A DNA stretch of 64,000 nt from the NCBI GenBank assembly GCA_038025085.1, contig CM076152.1:25256001-25320000 (forward strand), read 5' to 3'. This document shows positions 10,251 to 21,461 of the stretch, one piece after another. Both the position numbers and the translations under genes were made by a program. Source of the DNA: Tetragonia tetragonoides. Taxonomy: Eukaryota > Streptophyta > Magnoliopsida > Caryophyllales > Aizoaceae. The notes below the pieces were generated by a model. It was given only the letters and a program-made list of their open reading frames with translations. It made no database searches and was not told where the DNA came from. The first letter of the stretch is position 1. Every line of letters starts with the position of its first letter.

Positions 10251-12105
10251 GGGATATTTCATGTTGTACCCCTGTGTTTTGGCAAAATGTCCACTGTATT
10301 CACATTTTAAGTTTCTTATACATCATACCCCTGTGGTTAAGGGTTAATGTACGTCATATACAATTTAGACTTTTACCATCAAATATAACGTTGGATGATA
10401 ATTTCAAGACGATTTTACCCTTCTATAGAGACAAAACTTAGTTACTCATCTCAATTGTTCTTCATTGTTCTTCATACCGTCTCTCCCTCTCCTATCGTAT
10501 CCAGAAAACTCTATCTCTCTCGATCTTCATTATTCTAATCTGAGTTGAGTTGGAATCCATGCTTGGTGGCGGCGATAAAACACCCACTCACTTATTGGGG
10601 TTTTGATTTGAGTAAAAGGATTAAGGAAGGATGAATGGATGGATTAATTAATTAATTGTCGATATTGGATCTGGAAATTTTCGTTTCAATGTCGATTTTT
10701 TTAAGTATAATTTCGATATGAATGGTTTTTCCAAAATTGTTAGGAAAAATGAAGTTTGTTGTAAGGTTGGAGGTAAATTGGATGGAAGTAATTTGTCGTT
10801 GTTTCCGTGTACTAAAGGGTCTGATACCACGCACTATCTCTCCACTTTTCTGGGTACACCTATATTGTTTTCAGTGACTGGGAAGTGGCCTATTAATTTT
10901 TTTCAATCTCTCAAATCTCAATCATTGAGGTTAATTACCACAAAATGTTAATGCAGGGATGGAAAAGGGATCAAAGGACCCACAGAGGGAAAAAGTGGGA
11001 AAGATCTAAAAAAGCAATTGCGTCAAATTGCCAACCTAGACTTGAATTGTTCAAGCATTGAATTAGGAATGAGGATTATAGATGGCACTATTGGAAACAT
11101 GTGTATTGATATCAATCGACCCTCGAGTTCTTCAACCAAAAAAGAAGGAACTAGTCTAAATTTTGACTACATAATGTTTGGTTTATTCTTTTTATAATGT
11201 CTAAGGGTATTTTAGTAATCCTTCTTGGCACAGCTGATAGATACATAAGGGGCGTTGCAAAATTGTATATGCTGTACATTAACATATAATCACAGGGGTA
11301 CAACATATCTTACCTTACTATTAAAACACAGTGCATCCTTAGTTGCACATAGCACGATCGTGTTCGTGTGGAGATGACACGTAGGCGACGCATAAGCACA
11401 AAGTTGCCACATAGCCTAACAAATTTTCCAAGTGTCACTCATTAATTCGTCATCTTTAGTTGTATTTATTACATATTCATTAGAATAGTTTCCACACAAC
11501 AAAATAAAATAACTTTAGTTACATAACTCTAAAAATTATGAATCTTACTTCATTGAATTTGACTTGAAAAAACCTTCAAAATAAGATGTATATGTCCTAT
11601 AATCTTTGGTTGAAGTTAGGAAGACAAGACATGTAGGATAGTCATATTTGTGTTATATTAACTGAAAATCACATGGTAAATGAAATGTACTATAACTATT
11701 TTGAGGAGTTCATTTTGAAGTCACAATCTATAAACATTTTTGGAAATTATTGGATTGAACTCTTATTTTCCTTATCAATTTACGGACAAATGAAGTTCAA
11801 TATATTATTTCCTTCTATATCTTAATTAAAAAAAATACCAACTACAATACCTAAATGAAATGCTAACCCGGTGAATCGCACGGGTCTCATAATTTTGTAG
11901 AATTAGTTGGGAGGACTTTGGCGTCATTTTCCAAACAAAAATTCATCGTATTGCCCCATTCTAAATCTTAGGAAAATACAGAATACAATACATAAACAAA
12001 TTACTACCCCGCGGCATCGCCAGGGTCCCAAAACTAGTAGAAAACTTAAAATGCGGACGCAACAGACAATTCGTCAAACCACAAGGGTACAACGTGTAAT
12101 ATCCC
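10251..12105. mobile_element. TIR DNA transposon with internal Helitron
   Basis: Ends are 26-bp terminal inverted repeats, left 10251-10276 and right 12080-12105, matching at 23 of 26 positions (outer GGGATATT, inner GTTGTACCC). Inner subterminal copies of CCCCTGTG occur at about 10329-10336 and, inverted, at 11291-11298. The element interrupts a leader that is continuous in element B. No transposase frame is seen, so it is non-autonomous. The interior (about 10440-10950) has a pyrimidine-rich leader-like stretch and a 77-codon frame with no recognised domain; this could be captured sequence. Flanking AAA and TAA do not give a clear duplication, so Mutator-like versus PIF-like is open. Confidence 0.6.
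11308..12037 (+). mobile_element. Non-autonomous Helitron
   Basis: It starts TCTTACCTTACTATTAAAAC after an A at 11307 and ends CTAG at 12034-12037 before a T, as expected for insertion between A and T. A GC hairpin (CCCCGCGGCATCGCCAGGG) lies at about 12007-12025, nine bases before the CTAG. A second 3'-end-like hairpin, CCCGGTGAATCGCACGGG, lies upstream at 11867-11884. It encodes no Rep/helicase, so movement would depend on an autonomous Helitron elsewhere. It is inserted in the TIR transposon. Confidence 0.65.
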
Positions 12106-13001
12106 TAACATCAAAGGAAAATAAAGTCAATGAACGAAAATGAGAAAAATAGAAAAAGACGGACTACCTTATTTTTTATTTTTCTAGACTCAAAGAAAAT
12201 GGGATAAAAAAAAAATTAATTGCGGTCCTCATTTTTTTTTTCGCAAATTATTTTTTTGCGGTTTTTTCTGCCATTTCCGTTTTTTTGTTTTGTTTTTACC
12301 GAATCTGGATTACACCAAAAAAGAAAAAAGAAATACAGAAATAGAAAAAGGGATAGGGGAAATTGGAACGACTGACTCTTTTTTTGCTAAAAGGTCCTAG
12401 AAAATTGTTCATGAGTTGGATGCTATATGAAAATATATCATCGGGGAAATGAGTGTTCATTGAATTAAATTCTCGCACTATTTTTGGGCATTAGGAACTA
12501 GCTTCAAAAGAAAGGACTCCTAGCATGTTGGCACATAGTCACAGTAATCATGCATTCAAGTAAGCATTACAACGACGCAGTTACAGACAAACATGTGATC
12601 AAATGGGCATTACAACGACGCATGAACAACAAGCAAGCGAATGCACGAATGTGGGCTAGAGGCTTTTGGCTCCTGTGAGGTCACCACGACAAATTACAAT
12701 TTCCGTTCGGCGGATGGTCAACACATCAATTGTAATTATTTTTCACCAACAAGAGTCGATGAGTCATGCGTGAGGAAGAGTTGATTTGCACGATAGGACA
12801 ACAGTATATTCCTTTAGATATACGGGTTGTCTATGAGTTGCAACACAAACTTCCGTGAGGGTTGATAAGGGTCAAAAGGTCGTGAAAGAGCACATGCAAA
12901 TGTTGTAAATGATGCAAAATATGGAACATGTTATTAAACAATTAAGCAAACTTGACTTTCGAGTCTCACTTTATTAAATAAATTCCCATCGAAGTCACCA
13001 C
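12106..13001 (-). other. Element A leader with primer-binding site
   Basis: Untranslated leader between 5' LTR and gag on the minus strand, about 0.9 kb, A/T- and homopolymer-rich. It is similar to the element B leader (24019-24967) and to the element F leader in reverse (41882-42860). The primer-binding site TGGTGACTTCGATGGGAA begins at 13000, one base after the LTR. No gene is seen in it. Confidence 0.7.
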
Positions 13002-14391
13002 TGTAAGGACCTGTGATTTCTACGGCCACGGAGTGCGTCCTTATAGAAAATTTATAAGCTGGGGGCTTTAGATAACTTAAAGGGACCATCGAGTTAGAAA
13101 AGATTTTGTAAAGACTTGAATTGAATAAAAAACCATGAAAGAGGTCTTCAATCTGCTATTAGAGTTTTATCGAAGGGACAAACCGAAGGGATAATCCGAT
13201 GGACAACCCAATAGCGCAATAAGTGAATTGATCATGTTGTTAGAAAGACTCCTGCTCATATAAAACAAATGAGTACCCAAGAATAATAGGTCCGGGGGCG
13301 AAGGCACGACGTGGGAAGGTGTTAGGAACCCAACTCGCCCGTATTATGACGGCCTCTACTAACTCAAGTTTGCTTAATAATTTAAAGACATAATTCCCAC
13401 ACAAACCGGATTAACAACCTAGACTTAGACTATTAGTTGGTTCATCACAAGCATCACAACATTTATTTTTAACCCTTGTTTAGACATGCATTTGATTGAA
13501 AAATTGGGCACCACAACGACTAGACATGCTTGGACAGACAATATTTAGGAAGCAATAAAAGACGTTTACTAGCATGATATGTACATTATGACTAATAGAA
13601 AATAAAACAATTAAGCAATTAATTTAATTAGAGCCCTCAGTAGTTATTACCTGAATTGTAGGCTACATTTAATAAAAACAATAAAGATAAGATCTCAAGT
13701 TTGGAAGAAAGAGGGGGAAGCTCGGTGTCAATACTCCCGAGAATAGAAGTTGTCAACTGTAGACTGTCTGTTTTGAAATAAGGGAGGAGGATTGTATTTA
13801 TAGGCGCAGGAAGTAAGACACGATCTCAAGTTTGGAAGAAAGAGAGGGAAGCTCGGTGTCAATACTCCCGAGAATAGAGGTTGTCAACTGTAGACTGTCT
13901 GTTTTGAACTGAGGGAGGAGGATTGTATTTATAGGCGCAGGAAGTAGGGCTGGACGGGTGAAGGGAGCCGATTTTTGGAATTGGGCTGAAAAAATAGCCG
14001 GGCCTGGAAGCTGAGCAAGCGCCACTAGCGGCTCAGGTCACCGCTGCTAGTGGCTGTGGATTTTCATAATGACGACATCCAGTCTATTTTAATTATCTGG
14101 ATGAATTTAGTGTTCCGAAAAATATGACAAGACCGTTTTACCCTTGGACGGTAACATTTCTACACCCGGTTCGCAACTTGGCGACCGGGAGTCAAAAAAA
14201 GTCATGAGAGGTGTCGGTGGAAAGCTCTTGGATGGGGCCTTTAAATGGGACTGAAATAAAGGAGTGATTGAGGAAAAACCTTAGACCTTATCTTACCTAT
14301 TAAAGCAAAAATAGTGTTCATATTTATAAATTACTCCTTTCATCATCGGGCTTTTGCGGAGAAATCTGAAGGTGCTTTTTTTGCGTGTACA
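13002..14391 (-). repeat. 5' LTR of element A
   Basis: On the plus strand it runs from TGTAAGGACC at 13002 to GTGTACA at 14391, about 1390 bp. On the minus strand this is the family's TGTAGACGCC-like start and GGTCCTTACA end. It carries two TATA boxes in a tandem duplication (13795-13802 and 13926-13933 on the plus strand) and GC-rich near-palindromes at 14019-14057 upstream of them. Related LTRs are B, C, D and F in this window. Confidence 0.8.
13691..13952 (-). repeat. 131-bp tandem duplication of the LTR promoter
   Basis: Two near-identical copies begin GATCTCAAGTTTGGAAGAAAG at 13691 and 13822. Each contains the TATTTATA block (TATAAATA on the transcribed strand) and the sequence just downstream of it. 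The LTR therefore has two TATA boxes 131 bp apart. LTR B has one copy. Confidence 0.85.
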
Positions 14392-15436
14392 CTAGTGAAA
14401 GTCTTTTGTACAGGTGATCCAAACCAGTAATACTCAATTCAATTGGAGTCCAAAAATGAAAGATAGTCCTCTTTGAGCCTAAGGGCCCGAAAGGGAACCC
14501 AAACCCTTGAGTAAACCCTTGGTCAACAAGGGAACTCAGTCAAACCCGTGTGGAGCCCCACGGAATAGCCTCTCCTGCGCAAAATGTCAGCCATGCGCCT
14601 GTTTGAGCACAACGCTCTAGGTCCAAGAGGTCATGCTTGTTCTTAAGCGACTGCCGCTAGGACTACTGGATGTGCCGTTAGCCAAGAGGATTGAACGCTT
14701 GTCCTAGCGGCTCGACTGTTTGGCGTAGCCCAATGGCCGCCTGGACCCTTTTTGGCGGACGATATTTTTTTGGCCTATTCGTTTTTGTGCCAAAGCCAGC
14801 CAGCTCCCCCTCTTCTATATAAACAAACCTTAGGGTTCACTTGAAGAGGTTGGCAATTAGAGACTCCTAGGTCGATTAATATCTCTCTTAAATAATAACT
14901 CTAAAATATTATTCCACTCGTTCTATAGGCTAGCCCTTACACCACAAACAAAGCCTTCATCAAGAGCAATAATTCAAGCATCAAACCCAATATATTCATC
15001 GTGAGCATCCAGGTAATCCAACCTGAGGGTTTCAATAAATTCTTTTATTTACTTGTTATCTACTAACGATTTTGGTTTATGTGATATGTAAATGCATGAC
15101 GCGTTTTGAGCAAAAAGGGCTTGTATTATGTCCCAATGAATGAATGTTTATTTTATTACTACTTATCATAATTATGCTTATTTGCGATAGTTGAGATTAA
15201 TTGCTTTGTTTGACTTTTAATTTGCAAGTTTTAGCATATTTATCGTTTTAGCATTAAAAGCATGTAAATTAGATAAGATGTTAAAAGTGCTCACAATAGT
15301 TAATGTTTGTGCAACCTACTAGTAAATTAGGAATTTGGACTAATTGAACCATGTTTGGAACCATAGCACTAATAATTGCATTGAACTAATTAGTAAAGGT
15401 CGCTGTCGTGAGCGGGCGAGTTGGGTACCTAACACC
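14392..15436 (+). repeat. LTR G: plus-strand Tat-type LTR fragment
   Basis: It has the same plan as the LTRs of E and F: GC-rich inverted motifs (about 14640-14760), TATA box TATATAAA at 14816-14823, a transcribed part, and the conserved block AGTAAAGGTCGCTGTCGTGAGC then GGGCGAGTTGGGTACCTAACACC near the end. It is cut at about 15436, where chromovirus LTR sequence starts. Its start is unclear because TGTACA overlaps the end of LTR A. No PBS or coding sequence follows. Confidence 0.65.
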
Positions 15437-17306
15437 AGTTGTCGGTGGTCAGCGGTGGTGCGGTGGTGGTTGATGTTGGTGGTGTTTTGGTGTTGTCTTG
15501 ATTTGAATTGTTGACTTGTTTTAGGGTTTTGGAAAGTTTCCCATATTGCTTTATGTAAATTATTTTTGGAAACTTTGAGCATGCATGAGTAACGAAAATT
15601 CCAGCAACTTATTTATTTAAATTGAGGGTACTAAATCATCTTTAAAGTTTAATAAAGTGGTTTAGATGTCAAGGTATTGACTATTATTATATTGTGGAAT
15701 TGTTAGGGCCCGTGGACCGCGCTTGAACGTAAGGAGCTTACGTGTTTGTTGTGGTGATTGCCTTATTGCTAAAGGTAATTCATGTCTAGATGAATTATGT
15801 AACCTCTTTGTCATAATTCATGTATATTGGGATTTGTATTCATTTGTCTGGTATTGGATTGAGAATGTGAATTCATATTTGGACTTGTGAATATTTTTGA
15901 AAAGGGATAATTGATATTTATTTGCTTGTGGTAATTCGTATAGAATTATATGTTAGTGAATGCATGTACAATGTTGGAAATTCACTCGTGTAGCAATGTC
16001 TACTTGATTAATATTCATGTGAGGAGATGCATGTTATTATTAGTTATATTGAATGAAAATTATGTTAATAATTGTTCAATTGGATATAGCTCGGAATTGG
16101 TGTTTTTGGTATCATGTTAGTAAGCATGTGAATCATGTTAGAAGCATGTTACTTCAATAAGTTGATATGAACTTTGACTATTGAATTAGGTGGTTTTAAA
16201 TTGAGGCCAAGATGCCATTCATGTAATATGCCATCAGAAATTCGTAACCATATGGTGTTACTTGAGTGCCAAGATTATGTGTATTACTTGTTATGTGATC
16301 CCCATGTTAAACTGAATTGAGAGTTAAGACTTCTTTGGTAATGGATCCACCGAAGGATGGGAATGGGAATTTGTCACTTGTAGCATTGAGTGGTTCTATT
16401 GGTTATGGCCTCAATGTTTGGTAATCTTGTATCCATATATGATGATTGGGCGAGTGGTTCTCCGGAACAGTTCTTCTTGTAAACCTAAAGGTTGAGAGAA
16501 GGAATGCATACTTAGGAACATCTAGAAGTACTTCGGGAGTCATCTATATTCCGGGACGGTTGATCTCTCTTTTGCCACTGTGCACGGGACTAAGTTCCTA
16601 TTGAATCGACTGCGGTTGGTTTGACAATTCATGCGATAATGGATAATAATAAATACTGAGATTTATTATTTGGTGATTATGCGTGTCTTTACTTTTAAAG
16701 CATGTTGTCTTTACTTTTCTTTAAGCATGATTATTATTTTAATTGATTAAGCATATGGATTTAATTTTGGAGATTGAGATGGATTATGTGGTTATGAATT
16801 ACTCAACATTGCTGATTAGTTGAATTTGTTTTTACTTGTGTTTGTTGTCCATTTCTCTTCAATGGTGGGCCTATGATGAACCTATATGGAATTTGTCTAT
16901 ATCGGGGAGTAGATTGCCAGGATTGTAGCTAGAGGAGTAGAGCTAGTGAAGGCGTACCAAGAAGATAGTATATCTTCTAAAAACATTTATTTTATTGTTT
17001 AGTTTGGAACTTCTATTTATTGGGATTTTTATATTGTAATGAGATTAATTCTCTTGCATGAGAATTAATAGTTTATTATTTTATTTCATTTGGATTATTG
17101 TTCTAAGTTAGTTGGAAAAGATAGTTATTACTTAATTATCTATTACGTATGTTTTGGGGATTTATAACATTTTGTTTTCTTTCTAGGCTCGTATTTAATT
17201 TGAACATTAAATCCGGCGGTGGTAACGCTTTGAATTTCTAGTGTTTTCCCGCTGCAACTCGTGATTGAAAATGGTTTTAAATCAGATGGAAATTCGGGGT
17301 GTTAGA
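15437..17306 (+). repeat. Tekay-type LTR fragment (3' two-thirds)
   Basis: Closely similar to 6718-8595 of the chromovirus 3' LTR over its whole length, ending GGAAATTCGGGGTGTTAGA where the reference end is GTGTTACA. The first third of the LTR is absent. At its left it joins LTR G, at its right it joins the middle of a PMD exon of element B. It could be a truncated solo LTR or one end of a deleted element. Confidence 0.8.
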
Positions 17307-19448
17307 GGTTTTGACCATTTCCTGTCTGTTATCCCTGCTTGTTACTCTGGGGATTCTAAGATTATTGCTAGGGGATTATTGGAGTGGTATTGGGATTCCA
17401 CGAACACATTTCACATGCCTGTAGGAGAGATGTTTCCCACCCCTTATCAGTTTGTTGTGCTGACGGGGTTATCCTTTAAAGGGCATCGTATTTGGTACGA
17501 TGCGAGCTACTGGCGACAAAGTGATAGTTTGCTTGAGCTTTACGGGCCTGTGTCTGCGTACTTTGATAAGGAACGGGTTTCTTTGGCACGGTTGTGGGCG
17601 GCTTTGGCGGAGCAGGGGCTTACTGAGGAGCAGAGAGCCCTTATTTTCTTGGCTTGGTTGTTGGGGTCAACCATCCTTGCTCAAAAGAAGAGCGTATGTC
17701 AAGTCAGTTTCTTGACATGTTTAGAGGATTTTACCAAGGTCCATGAGTACTCTTTTGGTGCTTCTGCTTATGCTTCCTCGGTAAAATGGTTTCGTCGGGC
17801 TTGTAAGAGTAAGCCGACGAGTGAGAGGGTGTCTATCTCGGGCCCGTGGAGGATACTAGATGTAGGCCCATCTGTTTCTTCTCTTTTTCTTTGCACACGC
17901 TTGCTTTTGGACTTTGGAGCTTACTTTCTTGCTTGTATGGCAGCTGTGGTTCTTTGAGTATTTTCCGGCTTTCGGTCCTCACCGTCCTGGTTTGAGGATG
18001 TTCCCACTAGGTTCGCGATGGATTGGGAGGGATAACCACTCGTTTACCTCTCTCGAGCATTTTTGGGCTTTCTTTGAGAGTGATGCCGCATCTACGATAT
18101 GTTGTTGTAGACTTGTGCATTTTGTTCCTTGGTTCATTTAGTGTGAATGAACTTTTTGAACTGGTAACCTGCAGGTGTCATGCTTCGCTTTTGATGGTAA
18201 TCCTGGGGTTCCGCCCCACATCACCATGGAGTCCTTTAGAGTATCTTCCTTGCGGGTGGTCTTCGACTGGTCATTTGGCTTTGTATGGTACTTGGCGGAC
18301 CATTTGACTCGGCTGGTCTATCCCTCCCTGGGTAGTCATCTGGTTCCGGAGGATCCTCCTTTGACCATGTTCTATCTGCGTGGTCTGAGTGTGCGGGACT
18401 TGGGGTCGTGATCCGTGGTATGGCGGCCACGAAGTTTCTTATGCCGAAGGTTGTTGGCGTGGACCGCACGGTCGTGTACCTGGCTTACTGCTTGGATCGT
18501 TTGATGTCGTATCTTACTTCTGAGGTAAGAAACTTATCTGCATCTTTTTTTTTTAGCTGTATGTGTGATATACGGACTTCTTGTGTCTCGCAGGCGGATA
18601 GCCTAGCATAGTAGAAGAGTTCCCTCTTAATATGGTTGACGGAGAGGCTGTGGAGGGCTTGCCCTTGCCTGATGGTTGTACGGGAGTAAGCTACTTTTTA
18701 TCCTTCTTGTGTTTGTGTTTACTTTTGAGTGATGACTCTTTCGTTTGTGTTGCTTCTTTTGCAGTTGAACCGGGAGCAGACCTCTCAGATCTTCAAGCTC
18801 ATCCACTTGTTGAAGAAAGGCTATGGCCGGGTGATGGGCAAGGGGTTGATTTCTCGGTCTCGGACCTTTGATGTAAGTAATACTTTTATCCTTTGTTTAG
18901 CAAAGTGAAGTGTTTAACTTAACATCTCGATTTTGATTGTCTGCAGATGTCCCAGTCTTCGTCTTTGGTGGGACCTCGACATTCTTCTACTGCGAGGGCC
19001 TCTTCGGCGAGCAGACCGTCTAATGCTCGTTCACCTCCCATAGTTGTGACCAGGCCTCCTGCTGATGAGGCACCCGGACCTTCTATGCCGTACATTCCTG
19101 AGATGTTCTCCCCTGTGGGTTTCCAGCCTTCTCTTGATAGCAGGCCCATTGTTACCCCCACGACCGGAGTTTGGGCAAACGCCCCTGAATGGGATGTGTC
19201 TTATATTGGGGCCTTCGCATCAGGATATGGCTATGGATTTTGCCAGTCAGGCCACAAAGAGTTTCTTTTCCGCGGGGTTTCCGGCAGGTACCCTCATGCG
19301 CGCACCGGCATATGATAGACGGGATATGAGGCCCGACAACAGCAGACCCATTTATAGCTCTTCTCTCCATTATTCGACTGGGAACTATGGTCAGGGGATG
19401 TCCGTTGATGATGAAGCCGACAGCAACGGTGATGATGACTCTGGCTGA
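17307..19448 (+). pseudogene. Antisense plant mobile domain (PMD) gene of element B, 5'-truncated
   Basis: Aminotransferase-like plant mobile domain family; its biochemical role is not established. Likely exons: 17307-17861 (WYWDSTNTFHMPVGEMFPTP), 17944 to about 18090 (LWFFEYFPAFG), 18175-18524, 18594-18685 (VEGLPLPDGCTG), 18765-18872 (NREQTSQIFKLIHLLKKGYG), 18947-19448 (Ser/Pro-rich tail). Clear splice signals are GAG/GTAAGA at 18525, GAT/GTAAGT at 18873, and TTTGCAG and CTGCAG acceptors. The first exons are cut off at 17306. Frame changes near 18408 and in the last exon make it a pseudogene. It ends about 100 bp tail-to-tail from integrase. It matches 59547-62165 exon for exon. Confidence 0.8.
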
Positions 19449-19549
19449 GTGATGTTGGATTTTCTTGTAGACATTGACCTTGAAATTTTGAACTCCTGTT
19501 TTTATGCATTTTTATGATATGTATGATATGATGACTCGATTATGCTCGT

Positions 19550-20321
19550 AAGACGATTGGGTTTCAGGAATTTCACCCTCTAGGGCTATGCGCATGGAGG
19601 GTAGTTGGACTTCTATGGGCAGAACTGCTTCCATTCCGTAGACTAGGGAATAAGGTGTTGCTCCCGTAGAGGATCTTATGCATGTCTTATATCCTCAAAG
19701 GGAAAATGGGTGTTTGATGGGCCAATCTTTGTAGTTTTCTATAATCTTTTCAATGATAGTTTTGAGGTTTTTGTTGGCGGCTTCTACTGCGCCATTGGTT
19801 TGGGGACGGTAAAGGGATGATTTGTGGTGCTGGATTTTGTAGTTTTTGAGGAGAGTGGCTCTCTCGGCTTTGAAGTGGGATCCATGGTCACTGATGATTT
19901 CATACGGAACACCGTTTCGGCAAATGATGTTGTTCCTTATGAACTTGGACACCTGTTTGGAGGTAGAGACGACATAGGATTGGGGTTCGACCCATTTTGT
20001 AAAATAATCTATGCCTACTAGGATGTATTCATGTCCTCCCGAGCCCTTTGGGTTGATCTTACCAATGATATCTATTCCCCACGCGGAAAACGGCCAAGGG
20101 GATGTGAAGTTGTAGAGCATTGAGGGTGGCATATGCTACAGGTTAGCATATATCTGACACTTCTTGCACTTCTTGACATAGTCGTAGCAATCTCTTTCCA
20201 TAGTGGTCCAGTAGTATCCCAGTCGTAAAACCTTTCTAGAGAGTATTCGACCATTCATGTGTGGTCCGCACACACCATTGTGTACCTCGTCCATAATCTT
20301 TGCGGCTTCTTCGGAGTTCAC
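19550..20321 (-). pseudogene. Element B integrase
   Basis: Zinc-binding HHCC region 20321-20136 (HNGVCGPH then CKKC), an in-frame stop, then the catalytic core 20132-19695. The core has the first Asp in WGIDIIGKI, the second in ISDHGSHF and the Glu in NGAVEAANKN. A TGA replaces the conserved Trp after HPFSL near 19695, and the C-terminal segment continues to about 19550. The catalytic triad is intact although the frame is not. It closely resembles the element E integrase. Immediately upstream there are zinc-knuckle modules and spacer rather than RT. Confidence 0.85.
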
Positions 20322-20950
20322 ACACCTGAGGTTGACCCCGTTGTGGGACTTTTTGTACAGAACCCCCTTGTATTCTATGTATTGCGCCGCTAAGAGACGG
20401 ATGGCCCGTTGAGCTCTTAGTGGTGCGTCTTGAGGGTATATTTCTTTGGTGATTTAATTGAAGACGTCTTGGTACCAAGGATCCTCTTCAATCGAAGCTA
20501 AAGTCATTTCTGTATCGACGTTATTGCAAAAGGCTGGCTCGCTTCTTCTTTGTGGAGGAACACTGTTGTGAGAGTTCAACCACTCAAATTCCCGTAAAAG
20601 TGAAAATCTGTATTCTTGCTTTACAAAGTTTACTTACATTCGCTAGATTGTGTTAGTTAATGATTTGTGTAACTTTGTGTTCATTGGATTTATCAATAGC
20701 CAAACAAGGAGAGAAATGAGCAAGAGGAATTTTTATTGATTTGCAAAAAGAGATAAGCACACATGACTTTAGAGAAGAGGGTCTCTAATTCCCGTCAAAA
20801 AGAAAGTAGACTCAGAAAGAAAAGTAAAAAGGGGAACACCCCCTATTCAAGACTCAACCTAATGATTTAGCTAAGATCTTAACTCAACAAAACTTGGGGA
20901 CTCAAACTCGATTCCTCTAGCTCCTGAGGGTAACCAACTAATTCCTGGCT
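20322..20950 (-). other. Spacer of element B where RT-RNase H would be expected
   Basis: About 630 bp between the zinc-knuckle modules and integrase. On the minus strand it includes GAATTAGAGACCCTCTTCTC and a stretch before the integrase linker, both also found in element F (about 44340-44750). No RT motif (VDD, SGYNQ, RNase H Asp) is found in any frame. The junction is therefore shared by B and F. Confidence 0.7.
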
Positions 20951-21461
20951 TCTTCTTCCACATTGCCATCCCTTAGCGGTGGCGGGATATCCACGCTTCT
21001 ATGATTTTTTTGTATATCATCCTCAGGCGGACTCAGTCGTCCGTGTACTGGCCGAAGACTCGATGATAGTGGCAATAGAAATCTTTATCCTTTTTTATTT
21101 CCTGGAGGTTGTCTGTGGGGATCACGAGCTTAAGGTCTCCTCTCCATATGAGGACATTCATAACGTTCCCAATAGGGGCGTTCAGTGTTGTGTACTGTTT
21201 CTAGTTGAAGCGTCGCCATTCTTTCCTAGCCCGCATACTGGGAGACCACATGGTTCCTTGATTGATGAAGGAGATGATCACCCTTTTTAGGTGCCTGCAA
21301 TGGTTGGTATGATGCCCATTGGCTTCATAATATATGCACCAAAGATACGGATTCCCGTCCCTTGGAAGAATTTGAGAAGTAGGTCTTCTCGGATGAGCGT
21401 ATCCATACTTGACCACCTGGGCAAACATCTTATCCTGTTGGAAACAAGCTTCCCCTTTTGC
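20951..21461 (-). pseudogene. Element B extra zinc-knuckle modules
   Basis: Two CCHC-like modules in degraded frames: CIYYEANGHHTNHC followed by RHLKRVIISFINQGTMW (about 21345-21240), and YCHYHRVFGQYTDD near 21090-21050 in which the last Cys is lost. Together with the knuckle at the end of gag this makes three such modules in one element. Element F has the same series (CAYCVAEGHHINQF, YCQYHRISGHHTHDC). Such motifs in gag bind RNA; why they are repeated after protease is unknown. Confidence 0.65.

Larger units (their letters stand above)
8596..14391 (-). mobile_element. Element A: Tat-type Ty3/gypsy retrotransposon, 3'-truncated
   Basis: Read on the minus strand: 5' LTR (14391-13002), primer-binding site, leader of about 0.9 kb, gag (10200-8902), then the first part of the protease region up to 8596, where the chromovirus LTR begins. 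The sequence parallels element B (22360-24967) almost throughout. A TIR transposon with an internal Helitron sits in the leader just upstream of gag. Protease beyond its start, RT, integrase and the 3' LTR are absent from this copy. Confidence 0.85.

Noticed and set aside
10718..10951. 77-codon frame inside the TIR transposon
   Set aside because: No recognised motif and low confidence that it is translated; kept only as part of the possible captured sequence.
11291..11306. CACAGGGGTACAACAT as the right terminus of the TIR transposon
   Set aside because: The copy at 12080-12105 matches the left TIR over 26 bp including the outer GGGATATT, so the inner one is a subterminal repeat.
13798..14025. 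75-codon minus frame in LTR A
   Set aside because: It crosses the TATA box and GC palindromes; LTR sequence, not a gene.
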